This document shows, piece after piece, positions 1 to 5,152 of a stretch of DNA of 8,554 bases. The notes beneath the pieces are model-generated. The model was not told the DNA's origin. It searched no databases and saw only the letters and a program-made list of their open reading frames with translations. Source of the DNA: an uncultured Collinsella sp. Its GTDB lineage: Bacteria; Actinomycetota; Coriobacteriia; Coriobacteriales; Coriobacteriaceae. The number at the start of each line of letters is the position of its first letter. Position 1 is the first letter of the stretch. Location of the stretch: positions 1-8,554 of the forward strand of contig UQXP01000062.1 of assembly GCA_900545055.1 (NCBI GenBank). Reading direction: 5' to 3'. The position numbers and the translations under genes were made by a program.

Positions 1-6
1 AAAGAG

Positions 7-32
7 AAGAGGCGGGGCATGCCCCGCCTCTT
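7..32. terminator. Perfect 26-nt palindrome, probable terminator
   Basis: The 26 bases are an exact palindrome (AAGAGGCGGGGCAT and its complement) and would fold into an 11-bp stem with a CATG loop. Short T-rich flanks lie on both sides (TCTTA on the plus strand, CTCTTT on the minus strand), so it may end transcription from either side. The gene it serves lies left of the window. The T tracts are weak, so termination is inferred from the stem. Confidence 0.6.
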
Positions 33-218
33 ACACCACATCTCTGCGCGCTACCATTTCGACTTGCTATTTGGTCTGATTAGTCCAAAATTGCTGCTAC
101 CAAATCGGTAACAGTACTCATATTTGATGTTTTTTGACCACGGGTCCTCTTGTTGGTGTCACACAGCTGCTTCGTGCGGGTATCCTAATGCCAACGTGTG
201 CCTATCAGAGGAGAGACC
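33..218 (+). other. AT-richer leader upstream of the SPFH gene
   Basis: This 186-bp stretch has no convincing gene. The part from about 60 to 140 is clearly AT-richer than its surroundings. It contains ATTTGGT (69-75) and its inverted copy ACCAAAT (99-105), as well as TTTGG/CCAAA around 71-89. A 30-codon open frame (19-111) runs through it, but its ATG lies inside the palindrome and has no ribosome binding site. TATCCT (181-186) could be a -10 box, but I see no good -35 at the right distance. The promoter of the downstream gene is expected here but cannot be pinned down. Confidence 0.4.
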
Positions 219-1157
219 ATGCTGTTGTCCGGTATCATCGCTGCCCTTACCAGTCTTTTGATCCCCATCATCATCCTGTTGCTGCTGCTTCCCAACGCCT
301 GCTATGTCGTCGAGCAGCAACATGCCGTGATTATCGAGCGCCTGGGCAAGTTCAACCGTATCGTCAACGCGGGTTTCCACCTGAAGGTGCCCGTGATCGA
401 CCGCAAGGCCGCCACGGTGAGCCTGCGCACCATGAAAAACGGTTTTGGCATCGACGTTAAGACCCAGGACAACGTGACCATTGGTCTCGAGGTCTCCGCG
501 CAGTATCACGTGAGCTACGACATGGGTGCCGGCCCGGCGGATTCGGGCATTTACAAGAGCTACTACATGCTGCAGGAGCCCGTCGATCAGATGCGCGACT
601 TCATCACCGATGCCCTGCGCTCCTCGATTCCCGTCTATACGCTCGACGAGGTCTTTGCCAAGAAGGACGACATCGCCAAGGACGTCAACGCTACCGTTTC
701 CGAGCAGATGGCCGCCTACGGCTTCACCCTCGTGTCGACACTCATCACTAAAATCGCACTGCCGACCGAGGTCGAGAATTCTATGAACGACATCAACGCC
801 GCCCAGCGCAAGCGCGCCGCGGCACAGGAGCTTGCCGAGGCAGACCGCATCAAGCGCGTCACCGAGGCGACCGCCGAGGCCGAGGCTATGGAAAAGGCCG
901 GCGAGGGAATCGCCAATCAGCGCAAGGCCATTGCGCTGGGCATCAAGGACTCGCTCGAGATTATCCAGGAGACGGGCGTTGGCAACGACGAGGCCAACCA
1001 GCTGTTCATGTTTACGCAGTGGACCGAGATGATGACGGAGTTCGCCCGTACGGGCAAAAACTCGACGGTAGTGCTGCCGAGTGACTTCTCGCAGTCAGCC
1101 TCGATGTTCGAGCAGATGCTGGCCGCAGGCAAGGTCCAGGGCGATTCGAAGGAGTAG
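219..1157 (+). CDS. SPFH/band-7 (prohibitin-homology) membrane protein, HIR-like
   Basis: This is a 312-residue membrane-anchored SPFH protein. Residues 4-30 form one very hydrophobic N-terminal segment (a run of I and L). The band-7 domain follows from about 30 to 200, then an Ala/Glu/Arg-rich coiled coil (about 195-240). The run from about 143 (DEVFAKKDDIAK) through AAYGF, INAAQRKRAAA and GIANQRKAIALGI follows the plant hypersensitive-induced-reaction (HIR) subgroup closely, as I recall that family. SPFH proteins oligomerise and organise membrane microdomains or control membrane proteases; the client here is unknown. I chose ATG 219 because AGAGGAGA (207-214) sits just upstream; an in-frame GTG at 198 has no such site. 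The stop nearly touches rlmH, so co-transcription is likely. No NfeD-type partner gene is adjacent in the window. Confidence 0.9.
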   Translation: MLLSGIIAALTSLLIPIIILLLLLPNACYVVEQQHAVIIERLGKFNRIVNAGFHLKVPVIDRKAATVSLRTMKNGFGIDVKTQDNVTIGLEVSAQYHVSYDMGAGPADSGIYKSYYMLQEPVDQMRDFITDALRSSIPVYTLDEVFAKKDDIAKDVNATVSEQMAAYGFTLVSTLITKIALPTEVENSMNDINAAQRKRAAAQELAEADRIKRVTEATAEAEAMEKAGEGIANQRKAIALGIKDSLEIIQETGVGNDEANQLFMFTQWTEMMTEFARTGKNSTVVLPSDFSQSASMFEQMLAAGKVQGDSKE

Positions 1158-1163
1158 ACACGC

Positions 1164-1634
1164 GTGAAGTACACCGTGGTTTGCGTCGGCAAGCTCAAGG
1201 AGCGCTTTTGGAAGGATGCCTGCGCCGAGTACACCAAGCGCCTGGGCGCCTATGCCAAGGTGGATATGCGCGAGGTGGCCGATATCGATCCGGCTAAGGC
1301 GGGTGGCGTTGACGCTGCGCGCGATAAGGAAGGGGCGGCAATTCTTGCCGCCTTGCCGCCGAGGTCACACGTGATTCTGCTTGCCATCGAGGGCAAGGAG
1401 CGCTCGAGCGAGGAGTTCTCGGCGTGCCTCGACGATCTTATGCTGCGTGGAAATAGCGATATCACCTTTGTGATTGGCGGCTCGGATGGCGTGAGCGATG
1501 CCGTGCGTGCGCGCGCCGACGAGATACTCAGCTTTGGACGCATAACCTTGCCGCACAATCTGGCGCGCGTGGTGCTGCTGGAGCAGATTTACCGTGCCTG
1601 CAAAATAAGCCGTGGCGAGCCGTATCACAAATAG
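1164..1634 (+). CDS. rlmH: 23S rRNA (pseudouridine1915-N3)-methyltransferase RlmH
   Basis: RlmH is a small SPOUT-class methyltransferase. It uses S-adenosylmethionine to methylate N3 of pseudouridine 1915 in helix 69 of 23S rRNA, acting on assembled 70S ribosomes. The 156 residues match the family's usual length of about 155-160. The N-terminus (MKYTVVCVGKLKERFW) is typical. The SAM-site loop FVIGGSDGVS lies at 102-111 and the family's C-terminal signature ISRGEPYHK ends the protein. The start is GTG at 1164. Its ribosome binding site AAGGAG (1149-1154) lies within the last codons of the SPFH gene, with 6 bp between the genes, so the two are probably translated from one message. The C-terminal knot residues look complete. 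Confidence 0.95.
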   Translation: MKYTVVCVGKLKERFWKDACAEYTKRLGAYAKVDMREVADIDPAKAGGVDAARDKEGAAILAALPPRSHVILLAIEGKERSSEEFSACLDDLMLRGNSDITFVIGGSDGVSDAVRARADEILSFGRITLPHNLARVVLLEQIYRACKISRGEPYHK

Positions 1635-1707
1635 GTCGGCAATACGAAACAATGGCGTGGGACAATACCTTTCGTTTTGAAGAACGTGTCTGAGAGGACT
1701 ATGTGAT

Positions 1708-2478
1708 ATGAAGATCGGATTTGTCGGATTTGGCAATATGGCGAGCGCTATGGCCGATGGCTGGATTGCCGCCGGTGTGTCTGCAGGCGACATGTGCGCC
1801 TGCGCGGGCCGCTATGACGCCCTCGTTGAGCGTTGCGAGGCACGCGGCATGGCTGCCTGCCATGATGCGGCAGAGGTTGTCGCCGCATCCGATATCGTGG
1901 TTGCTGCTGTCAAGCCGTATATGATCGAGAAGGTTTTCGCTCCGCTGAAGGACGTGCTTACCGACAAGGTCGTCCTTTCGGTCGCTTGGACCTGGGATAG
2001 CGCCAAGTGGGAGCAGGTCCTGCCGGGCATCGCTCACATCTCGACGGTACCCAACACGCCGGTATCGGTGGGCGAGGGTGTCATTGCCTGCGAGAAGGTC
2101 TCTACGCTTAGCGATGAACAGCGCGACACGGTACTCGGCCTGCTCGGAAAGCTCGGCACGGTGGTCGAGCTCGATTCGAGTCTGCTGTTTGTGGGCGGCA
2201 CCGTGGGCGGTTGCGCCCCGGCATTTGTTGCCATGGCTATCGAGGCCCTGGGTGATGCGGCCGTCAAGCACGGCATTCCGCGCGCCGATGCCTATCGCAT
2301 CGTGAGCCAGATGGTGCTGGGCACGGCAAAGCTGCAGCTTGCAACCGGTCAGCATCCCGCCGCAATGAAGGACGCCGTGTGCTCGCCTGGTGGCGCCACC
2401 ATCAAGGGCGTCGTCGCACTCGAGGACGCTGGCATGCGCAGCGCCCTGGTCAAGGCCATCGACGCCACCCTCCAGTAA
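1708..2478 (+). CDS. proC: Pyrroline-5-carboxylate reductase
   Basis: ProC reduces 1-pyrroline-5-carboxylate to L-proline with NAD(P)H, the last step of proline synthesis in the cytoplasm. The 256 residues are slightly short of the usual 260-275 but complete. The Rossmann dinucleotide loop GFGNMASAM is at 7-15 and VKPYMI near 71. The family signature, from DAVCSPGGATIKG to ALEDAG (about 222-242), is intact. ATG 1708 is preceded by GAGAGG (1692-1697) at a 10-nt spacing. An ATG-TGA start-stop pair lies between them at 1701-1706. The 73-bp gap from rlmH contains no terminator, so read-through from the SPFH-rlmH pair is possible. The stop codon TAA is also the first part of a palindromic repeat unit. 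No other proline genes are nearby. Confidence 0.95.
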   Translation: MKIGFVGFGNMASAMADGWIAAGVSAGDMCACAGRYDALVERCEARGMAACHDAAEVVAASDIVVAAVKPYMIEKVFAPLKDVLTDKVVLSVAWTWDSAKWEQVLPGIAHISTVPNTPVSVGEGVIACEKVSTLSDEQRDTVLGLLGKLGTVVELDSSLLFVGGTVGGCAPAFVAMAIEALGDAAVKHGIPRADAYRIVSQMVLGTAKLQLATGQHPAAMKDAVCSPGGATIKGVVALEDAGMRSALVKAIDATLQ

Positions 2479-2517
2479 AACCGACCAAAAAGGGACAGGT
2501 TTATTTTGGCAGGTTTT
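2477..2517 (+). repeat. Palindromic repeat unit, left copy (centre forward)
   Basis: The unit has 14-nt near-palindromic arms (AAAACCGACCAAAA at 2477-2490 and TTTTGGCAGGTTTT at 2504-2517) around an asymmetric 13-nt centre, AGGGACAGGTTTA (2491-2503). It overlaps the proC stop codon. A second unit at 2599-2637 has the same arms in the same order but the centre reversed. The organisation resembles REP/MITE-type dispersed repeats; that identity is inference. Confidence 0.7.
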
Positions 2518-2543
2518 TCCTGCGGTTTTGTCCCTTGAGCGAA

Positions 2544-2584
2544 AAGCGCCCCGCAACTGGCTCAATTCCAGTTGCGGGGCGCTT
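2544..2584. terminator. Strong bidirectional hairpin between proC and a convergent small gene
   Basis: A perfect 17-bp stem (2544-2560 with 2568-2584) encloses a 7-nt loop, CTCAATT. The minus-strand side is followed by TTTTCGCTC and the plus-strand side by the weaker TTACATTT. It lies midway between two repeat units and between two converging genes, so it probably stops transcripts from both. Confidence 0.75.
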
Positions 2585-2598
2585 ACATTTGCCCAGAT

Positions 2599-2637
2599 AA
2601 AACCGACCAAAATAAACCTGTCCCTTTTTGGCAGGTT
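2599..2637 (+). repeat. Palindromic repeat unit, right copy (centre inverted)
   Basis: The arms AAAACCGACCAAAA (2599-2612) and TTTTGGCAGGTT (2626-2637) repeat the left copy in direct order. The 13-nt centre, TAAACCTGTCCCT (2613-2625), is the exact reverse complement of the left centre. As a result the 25-mers 2485-2509 and 2607-2631 form a perfect inverted repeat while their outer flanks form direct repeats. The minus-strand stop codon of the small membrane protein (2636-2638) overlaps the unit's end. Confidence 0.7.
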
Positions 2638-2809
2638 AGTCCCAGAAGCTGTCTTCCTCGTCCTCGGATTTGGGACCGCGGTCGACGTACATCTTATGGG
2701 TACGCTTCTCCATCACAAAGGCAAGAATCGCAAACAGCAGGATGCCGCCGGCGAAAAGGATGGCAAAACCGGTGCGGGTGCCAAACAAAAAGGAAAAAAC
2801 TGCGTCCAT
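2636..2809 (-). CDS. Small single-span membrane protein (57 aa), unknown function
   Basis: This minus-strand frame starts at ATG 2809 and ends with TAA at 2638-2636. It encodes 57 residues. A short N-terminal stretch (MDAVFSFLFGTRTG) is followed by one transmembrane helix of about 20 residues (FAILFAGGILLFAILAFVM, 15-33). A basic edge (EKRTHK) and an acidic tail ending in EDEEDSFWD follow, so the positive-inside rule predicts a cytoplasmic C-terminus. AGAAGG lies 6 nt upstream of the start (plus-strand 2816-2821), a good ribosome binding site. The gene is divergent from serS and convergent with proC. The codon use, hydrophobic pattern and binding site support a real gene. I do not recognise a family. 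It could be an accessory subunit of a larger membrane complex, but no partner is visible. Confidence 0.72.
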   Translation of the reverse strand: MDAVFSFLFGTRTGFAILFAGGILLFAILAFVMEKRTHKMYVDRGPKSEDEEDSFWD

Positions 2810-2833
2810 TGGGTGCCTTCTTGCGTAGTTGAG

Positions 2834-2890
2834 TTGGGTCGTAAACGCTCATAAGTATATACTTGCCCATACATGTACAAGGTTGCAACC
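2834..2890. promoter_or_regulatory. Divergent promoter region, small membrane protein / serS
   Basis: The spacer contains three short perfect palindromes: AAGTATATACTT (2853-2864), TACATGTA (2870-2877) and GGTTGCAACC (2881-2890). On the plus strand TTGGGT (2834-2839) and TATACT (2858-2863) are 18 bp apart, a plausible serS promoter. The palindromic TATACT also reads as a -10 box on the minus strand (2859-2854), with a poor -35 near TTGTAC. One palindrome may therefore serve both directions. No T-box leader is present; the serS leader would be only about 50 nt. Confidence 0.4.
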
Positions 2891-2920
2891 TAAATGGAAT
2901 GTATATCGCCGGAGGATCTA

Positions 2921-4204
2921 ATGCTTGATATCAAGTTTGTTCGCGAGAACCCTGATGCCATCGACACCGCCATGGCTAACCGCCAGACGTCTTGGGACCG
3001 CGAGAAGTTTTTTGAGCTCGACGATGAGCGCCGTGCCGTCATCACCGAGGTCGAGGAGCTCCAGGCCACGCGCAACGCCGAGTCCAAGAAGATCGGCGCC
3101 CTGATGAAGGAGGGCAAGAAGGACGAGGCCGAGGCCGCCAAGGAGGCCGTGCGCGCCGTCAACGAGAAGATCGACGGCCTGGCCGAGCGCCGCACTGCCC
3201 TCGAGCAGGAGCAGTACGACTTCATGGCTCACCTGCCCAACATTCCGTGCGAGGCCACCCCGTACGGCAAGGACGAGGACGAGAACATCGAGCGTCGCCG
3301 CTGGGGCACCCCGCGCGAGTTCGACTTCGACTTTAAGCCGCACTGGGATCTGGGTACCGACCTCGACATCCTCGATTTCGAGCGCGGCAACAAGCTCTCC
3401 GGCAGCCGCTTCACCGTTCTCGGTGGCGCCGGCGCTCGCCTGGAGCGCGCTCTCATCAACTTCTTCCTGGACACGCACACCAGCCGTGGCTTTAAGGAGT
3501 GGTGGCCGCCCATCGTCGTCAAGCGTCAGACCATGTTTGGCACGGGCCAGCTCCCCAAGTTCGAGGACGACGCCTATCACGTCTCGGGCGACAACTTCCT
3601 GATCCCCACCGCCGAGGTCGTGCTCACCAACCTGCATGCCGGTGAGGTTCTGGACGCCGACACCCTGCCGCGCCGCTACACCGCCTTCACTCCTTGCTTC
3701 CGTGAGGAAGCCGGTTCCGCTGGTCGCGACACCCGCGGCATCATCCGCCAGCACGAGTTCGACAAGGTCGAGATGGTCAAGTTCGCCAAGCCGGAGGAGT
3801 CCGACGAGGAGCTCGAGAGCATGACCGCCGAGGCCGAGTACCTGCTGCAGCAGCTGGGCCTTCCGTATCGCGTGATTAGCCTGTGCACCGGCGATCTGGG
3901 CTTCTCTGCCCGTCAGACCTACGACGTCGAGGTTTGGCTGCCGAGCTACAACGCCTACAAGGAGATCAGCTCCTGCTCCAACTGCGGCGACTTCCAGGCT
4001 CGCCGCGCCAATATCAAGTATCGCGACCCCGAGAACTTCAAGGGTTCGCGCTACCTGCATACCCTCAACGGCTCCGGTCTGCCGGCTGGCCGCACGATGG
4101 CCGCCATTCTGGAGAACTACCAGAACGCCGACGGCACCATCACGATTCCCGAGGTTCTGCGTCCTTACATGGGCGGTCTCGAGAAGATCGAGCCGGTCGC
4201 GTAA
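2921..4204 (+). CDS. serS: Seryl-tRNA synthetase
   Basis: SerS is the class II aminoacyl-tRNA synthetase that charges tRNA-Ser, and tRNA-Sec where present, with serine in the cytoplasm. The 427 residues match the usual 420-430. The N-terminal long coiled-coil arm that grips the tRNA spans about residues 28-100 and is rich in E, K, A and R. The catalytic domain follows, with the serine-binding TAE at 230-232. Motif 2 runs from FTPCFREEAGSAGRDT to about 285 and motif 3 is LNGSGLPAGRTMAAILEN (382-399). ATG 2921 is chosen because GGAGG (2911-2915) lies 5 nt upstream and the protein then begins MLDIKFVREN, as in the family. An in-frame ATG at 2894 would add nine unrelated residues. Codon use is strongly biased to CGC, GAG, GCC and AAG, as in highly expressed genes. 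Confidence 0.97.
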   Translation: MLDIKFVRENPDAIDTAMANRQTSWDREKFFELDDERRAVITEVEELQATRNAESKKIGALMKEGKKDEAEAAKEAVRAVNEKIDGLAERRTALEQEQYDFMAHLPNIPCEATPYGKDEDENIERRRWGTPREFDFDFKPHWDLGTDLDILDFERGNKLSGSRFTVLGGAGARLERALINFFLDTHTSRGFKEWWPPIVVKRQTMFGTGQLPKFEDDAYHVSGDNFLIPTAEVVLTNLHAGEVLDADTLPRRYTAFTPCFREEAGSAGRDTRGIIRQHEFDKVEMVKFAKPEESDEELESMTAEAEYLLQQLGLPYRVISLCTGDLGFSARQTYDVEVWLPSYNAYKEISSCSNCGDFQARRANIKYRDPENFKGSRYLHTLNGSGLPAGRTMAAILENYQNADGTITIPEVLRPYMGGLEKIEPVA

Positions 4205-4210
4205 CTTGGC

Positions 4211-4257
4211 TGCATAGGGGATATGCAAGGGCGCTCCTTCGGGGGCGCCCTATTTCG
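4211..4257 (+). terminator. serS terminator with C(UUCG)G tetraloop
   Basis: The main hairpin is a 10-bp stem, AGGGCGCTCC (4228-4237) with GGGGCGCCCT (4242-4251), containing one T-G pair and capped by a TTCG loop closed by C-G, an exceptionally stable tetraloop. The tract after it is short (ATTTCG). A smaller hairpin, TGCATA/TATGCA (4211-4227), sits directly before it. Confidence 0.75.
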
Positions 4258-4305
4258 TGCGCAGGTCCATATCATGCCGCGCGGACAGTTCAATAGAAAA
4301 CACAC

Positions 4306-4344
4306 GAACAACTGTTCTGTATACAGCCATCTACCTGCTATGCT
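4306..4344 (+). promoter_or_regulatory. Putative LexA (SOS) box overlapping a promoter
   Basis: GAACAACTGTTC (4306-4317), within CGAACAACTGTTCT, fits the GAAC-N4-GTTC operator used by LexA in Gram-positive bacteria and actinobacteria. The end of the box overlaps a possible -35, TTCTGT (4315-4320). TATGCT (4339-4344) lies 18 bp further on as a possible -10. A second 10-bp palindrome, CTGTATACAG (4317-4326), partly overlaps. The operator role is inferred from the consensus match and position 60 bp before the next gene. Confidence 0.45.
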
Positions 4345-4377
4345 TTTGCTAAATAAGAGCGAGAGAAAGGGGACGCG

Positions 4378-4755
4378 ATGGAGCTGTTTGATGATCGGGT
4401 GGTGTTGTTTGAGAGTGACGAGGGCGGGGAGTACCTGCTTGTAACGTGTGAGCCGTCTGGCATGGGTGGCCTGGTGGTTCGACAGACGAGTGAGGGTCCG
4501 TTGACCCAATGGTGCTTTGAGGAGTCGCCGCATGTGGTCGAGACCTTTGTGACGCACGAGGGGCTTGTGGCCCTGGAGCATTTCTATGGGGTCCGGACAT
4601 CTAACCAGGTTGCTCGCATGTTGAGTATCTCGTTTGCCGATTATGATTGTGCCCAGCGGGTGAGATCGCTCCTGAGGGAACTTGATGCTAAGTTTGACGT
4701 GATCGAAAAGCCAATCGATCGCACGGGGAACGACGGTATATGCGGAGCAGCATGA
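4378..4755 (+). CDS. Hypothetical 125-aa protein, possible SOS-regulated gene
   Basis: The product is 125 residues long, soluble and mildly acidic, with no signal peptide or transmembrane segment. The N-terminal half (about 1-70) looks like beta strands (RVVLFES, EYLLVTCEP, GLVVRQ, FVTHEGLVALEHF). The C-terminal half (about 75-108) looks helical (QVARMLSIS, CAQRVRSLLRELDAKF), perhaps an alpha/beta fold. Cysteines are at 24, 46, 91 and 122 with no metal-binding spacing. ATG 4378 follows AAAGGGG (4366-4372) at a 5-nt spacing. The gene stands alone between the serS terminator and the tRNA-Arg genes. Its codons (GTG, TTG, GGG) are less optimised than those of serS. I do not recognise a family. 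The only functional hint is the upstream GAAC-N4-GTTC box. Confidence 0.75.
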   Translation: MELFDDRVVLFESDEGGEYLLVTCEPSGMGGLVVRQTSEGPLTQWCFEESPHVVETFVTHEGLVALEHFYGVRTSNQVARMLSISFADYDCAQRVRSLLRELDAKFDVIEKPIDRTGNDGICGAA

Positions 4756-4791
4756 CAAAACTGCGTTCCACAAAAAAGTTTGAGATTGTGC

Positions 4792-4820
4792 TTGACTCCA
4801 ATAAGCTAAAGTGGTTTTAT
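4792..4820 (+). promoter_or_regulatory. Promoter of tRNA-Arg copy 1
   Basis: TTGACT (4792-4797) and TTTTAT (4815-4820) are separated by 17 bp, and the -10 ends 12 nt before the tRNA, the same layout as copies 2 and 3. An A-rich tract just upstream (CAAAAAAGTTT, from about 4771) could act as an UP element. The -10 is further from consensus than in the other two. Confidence 0.7.
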
Positions 4821-4832
4821 ATGTTTTGCGCT

Positions 4833-4909
4833 GCGGCGTTACCTCAGCTGGATAGAGGGTCTGACTACGAATCAGAACGTCATAGGTTCGAATCCTATAC
4901 GCCGCACCA
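4833..4909 (+). tRNA. tRNA-Arg (anticodon ACG), copy 1
   Basis: The 77-nt gene folds as a full cloverleaf. It has a 7-bp acceptor stem (GCGGCGT/ACGCCGC), a D stem CCTC/GAGG, an anticodon stem TCTGA/TCAGA with loop CTACGAA, a variable loop ACGTC, a T stem ATAGG/CCTAT with loop TTCGAAT, discriminator A and an encoded CCA. Anticodon ACG (A34 read as inosine after deamination) decodes CGU, CGC and CGA, which suits the CGC-rich genes here. It is identical to the copies at 5265 and 5500. Confidence 0.98.
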
Positions 4910-4919
4910 ATTGAAATTG

Positions 4920-4949
4920 AAAGCCTCCGGCAACGGGGGCTTTTCTTTT
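4920..4949 (+). terminator. Intrinsic terminator of tRNA-Arg copy 1
   Basis: AAAGCCTCCG pairs with CGGGGGCTTT (one T-G pair) around a GCAA tetraloop, followed by TCTTTT. It lies 10 nt after the CCA end. Confidence 0.9.
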
Positions 4950-5080
4950 ATGGCAACACCGCATGGATTCGAACCTCGGTCGAGGCGCGGGCGTCAAGAA
5001 AACGCGGAGCGTTTTTAGCCCGCGGGCGAGCGCGCCGGCAGGCGGGCGAAGCCGGTGCGGATCCGCGAAGCGGATGCGCG
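4950..5080 (+). repeat. GC-rich hairpin-rich element, copy A
   Basis: No coding signal is seen. The element contains GGATTCGAACC (4965-4975), the reverse complement of the tRNA T-arm core GGTTCGAATCC. Hairpins follow in series: CCTCG/CGAGG (4974-4985), AAAACGC-GGA-GCGTTTT (4999-5015), GCCCGCGGGC (5018-5027) with GCGGGC (5042-5047), CCGGC/GCCGG (5035-5055), and ATCCGC-GAA-GCGGAT (5061-5075). The element leads directly into a tRNA 3'-end remnant. Copies lie at 5617-5747 and, truncated, at 5153-5187. Confidence 0.75.
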
Positions 5081-5100
5081 GAATTCTATACGCCGCACCA
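5081..5100 (+). pseudogene. tRNA-Arg 3'-end remnant 1
   Basis: GAATTCTATACGCCGCACCA matches the last 20 nt of the tRNA-Arg gene (part of the T loop, T stem, acceptor strand, discriminator and CCA) with one mismatch, T for C at 5085. No other part of a tRNA precedes it. It lies 191 bp after the CCA of tRNA copy 1 and resembles the short direct repeat left when an element inserts at a tRNA 3' end. Confidence 0.85.
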
Positions 5101-5110
5101 ATCGAACTTG

Positions 5111-5142
5111 AAGCCTCCGTGCAACGGGGGCTTTTCTTTTTT
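5111..5142 (+). terminator. Terminator after tRNA remnant 1
   Basis: AAGCCTCCG pairs with CGGGGGCTT (one T-G pair) around a TGCAA loop, then TTCTTTTTT. It is a diverged sister of the terminator after tRNA copy 1, placed at the same distance from the remnant's CCA. This suggests the remnant and its terminator were once the tail of a real tRNA unit. Confidence 0.8.
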
Positions 5143-5152
5143 GGAAACCATG

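Larger units (their letters stand above)
4833..5100 (+). repeat. 268-bp tRNA-linked duplication, copy A
   Basis: This block holds the complete tRNA-Arg, its terminator, a GC-rich structured element and a 20-nt tRNA 3'-end remnant. It matches 5500-5767 (offset 667) at all but two positions: 5068 (A against C) and 5085 (T against C). Homology starts at tRNA nucleotide 1 and stops after the remnant's CCA, with unrelated promoter sequence before it. Confidence 0.9.

Noticed and set aside
19..111. A 30-codon open frame ending in ...LLLPNR
   Set aside because: Its ATG is inside the palindromic hairpin and there is no ribosome binding site. It could be the tail of a repeat or a longer gene outside the window, but this cannot be judged here.
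2894..2920. Upstream ATG as the serS start
   Set aside because: It adds nine residues foreign to the family and lacks a ribosome binding site. ATG 2921 has GGAGG at the right distance.
2840..2920. T-box riboswitch before serS
   Set aside because: The leader is only about 50 nt, with no specifier stem, T-box sequence or terminator hairpin.
2918..4228. A 436-codon open frame on the minus strand opposite serS
   Set aside because: It mirrors serS almost exactly. Strong GAG/CTC and CGC/GCG codon bias in serS leaves the antisense frame free of stops. Its peptide is rich in V, L, G and A with no recognisable domain.
4964..4985. A tRNA on the minus strand, because GGTTCGAATCC reads in that direction
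   Set aside because: The bases flanking the T loop do not form a T stem, and no acceptor or anticodon stem can be drawn.
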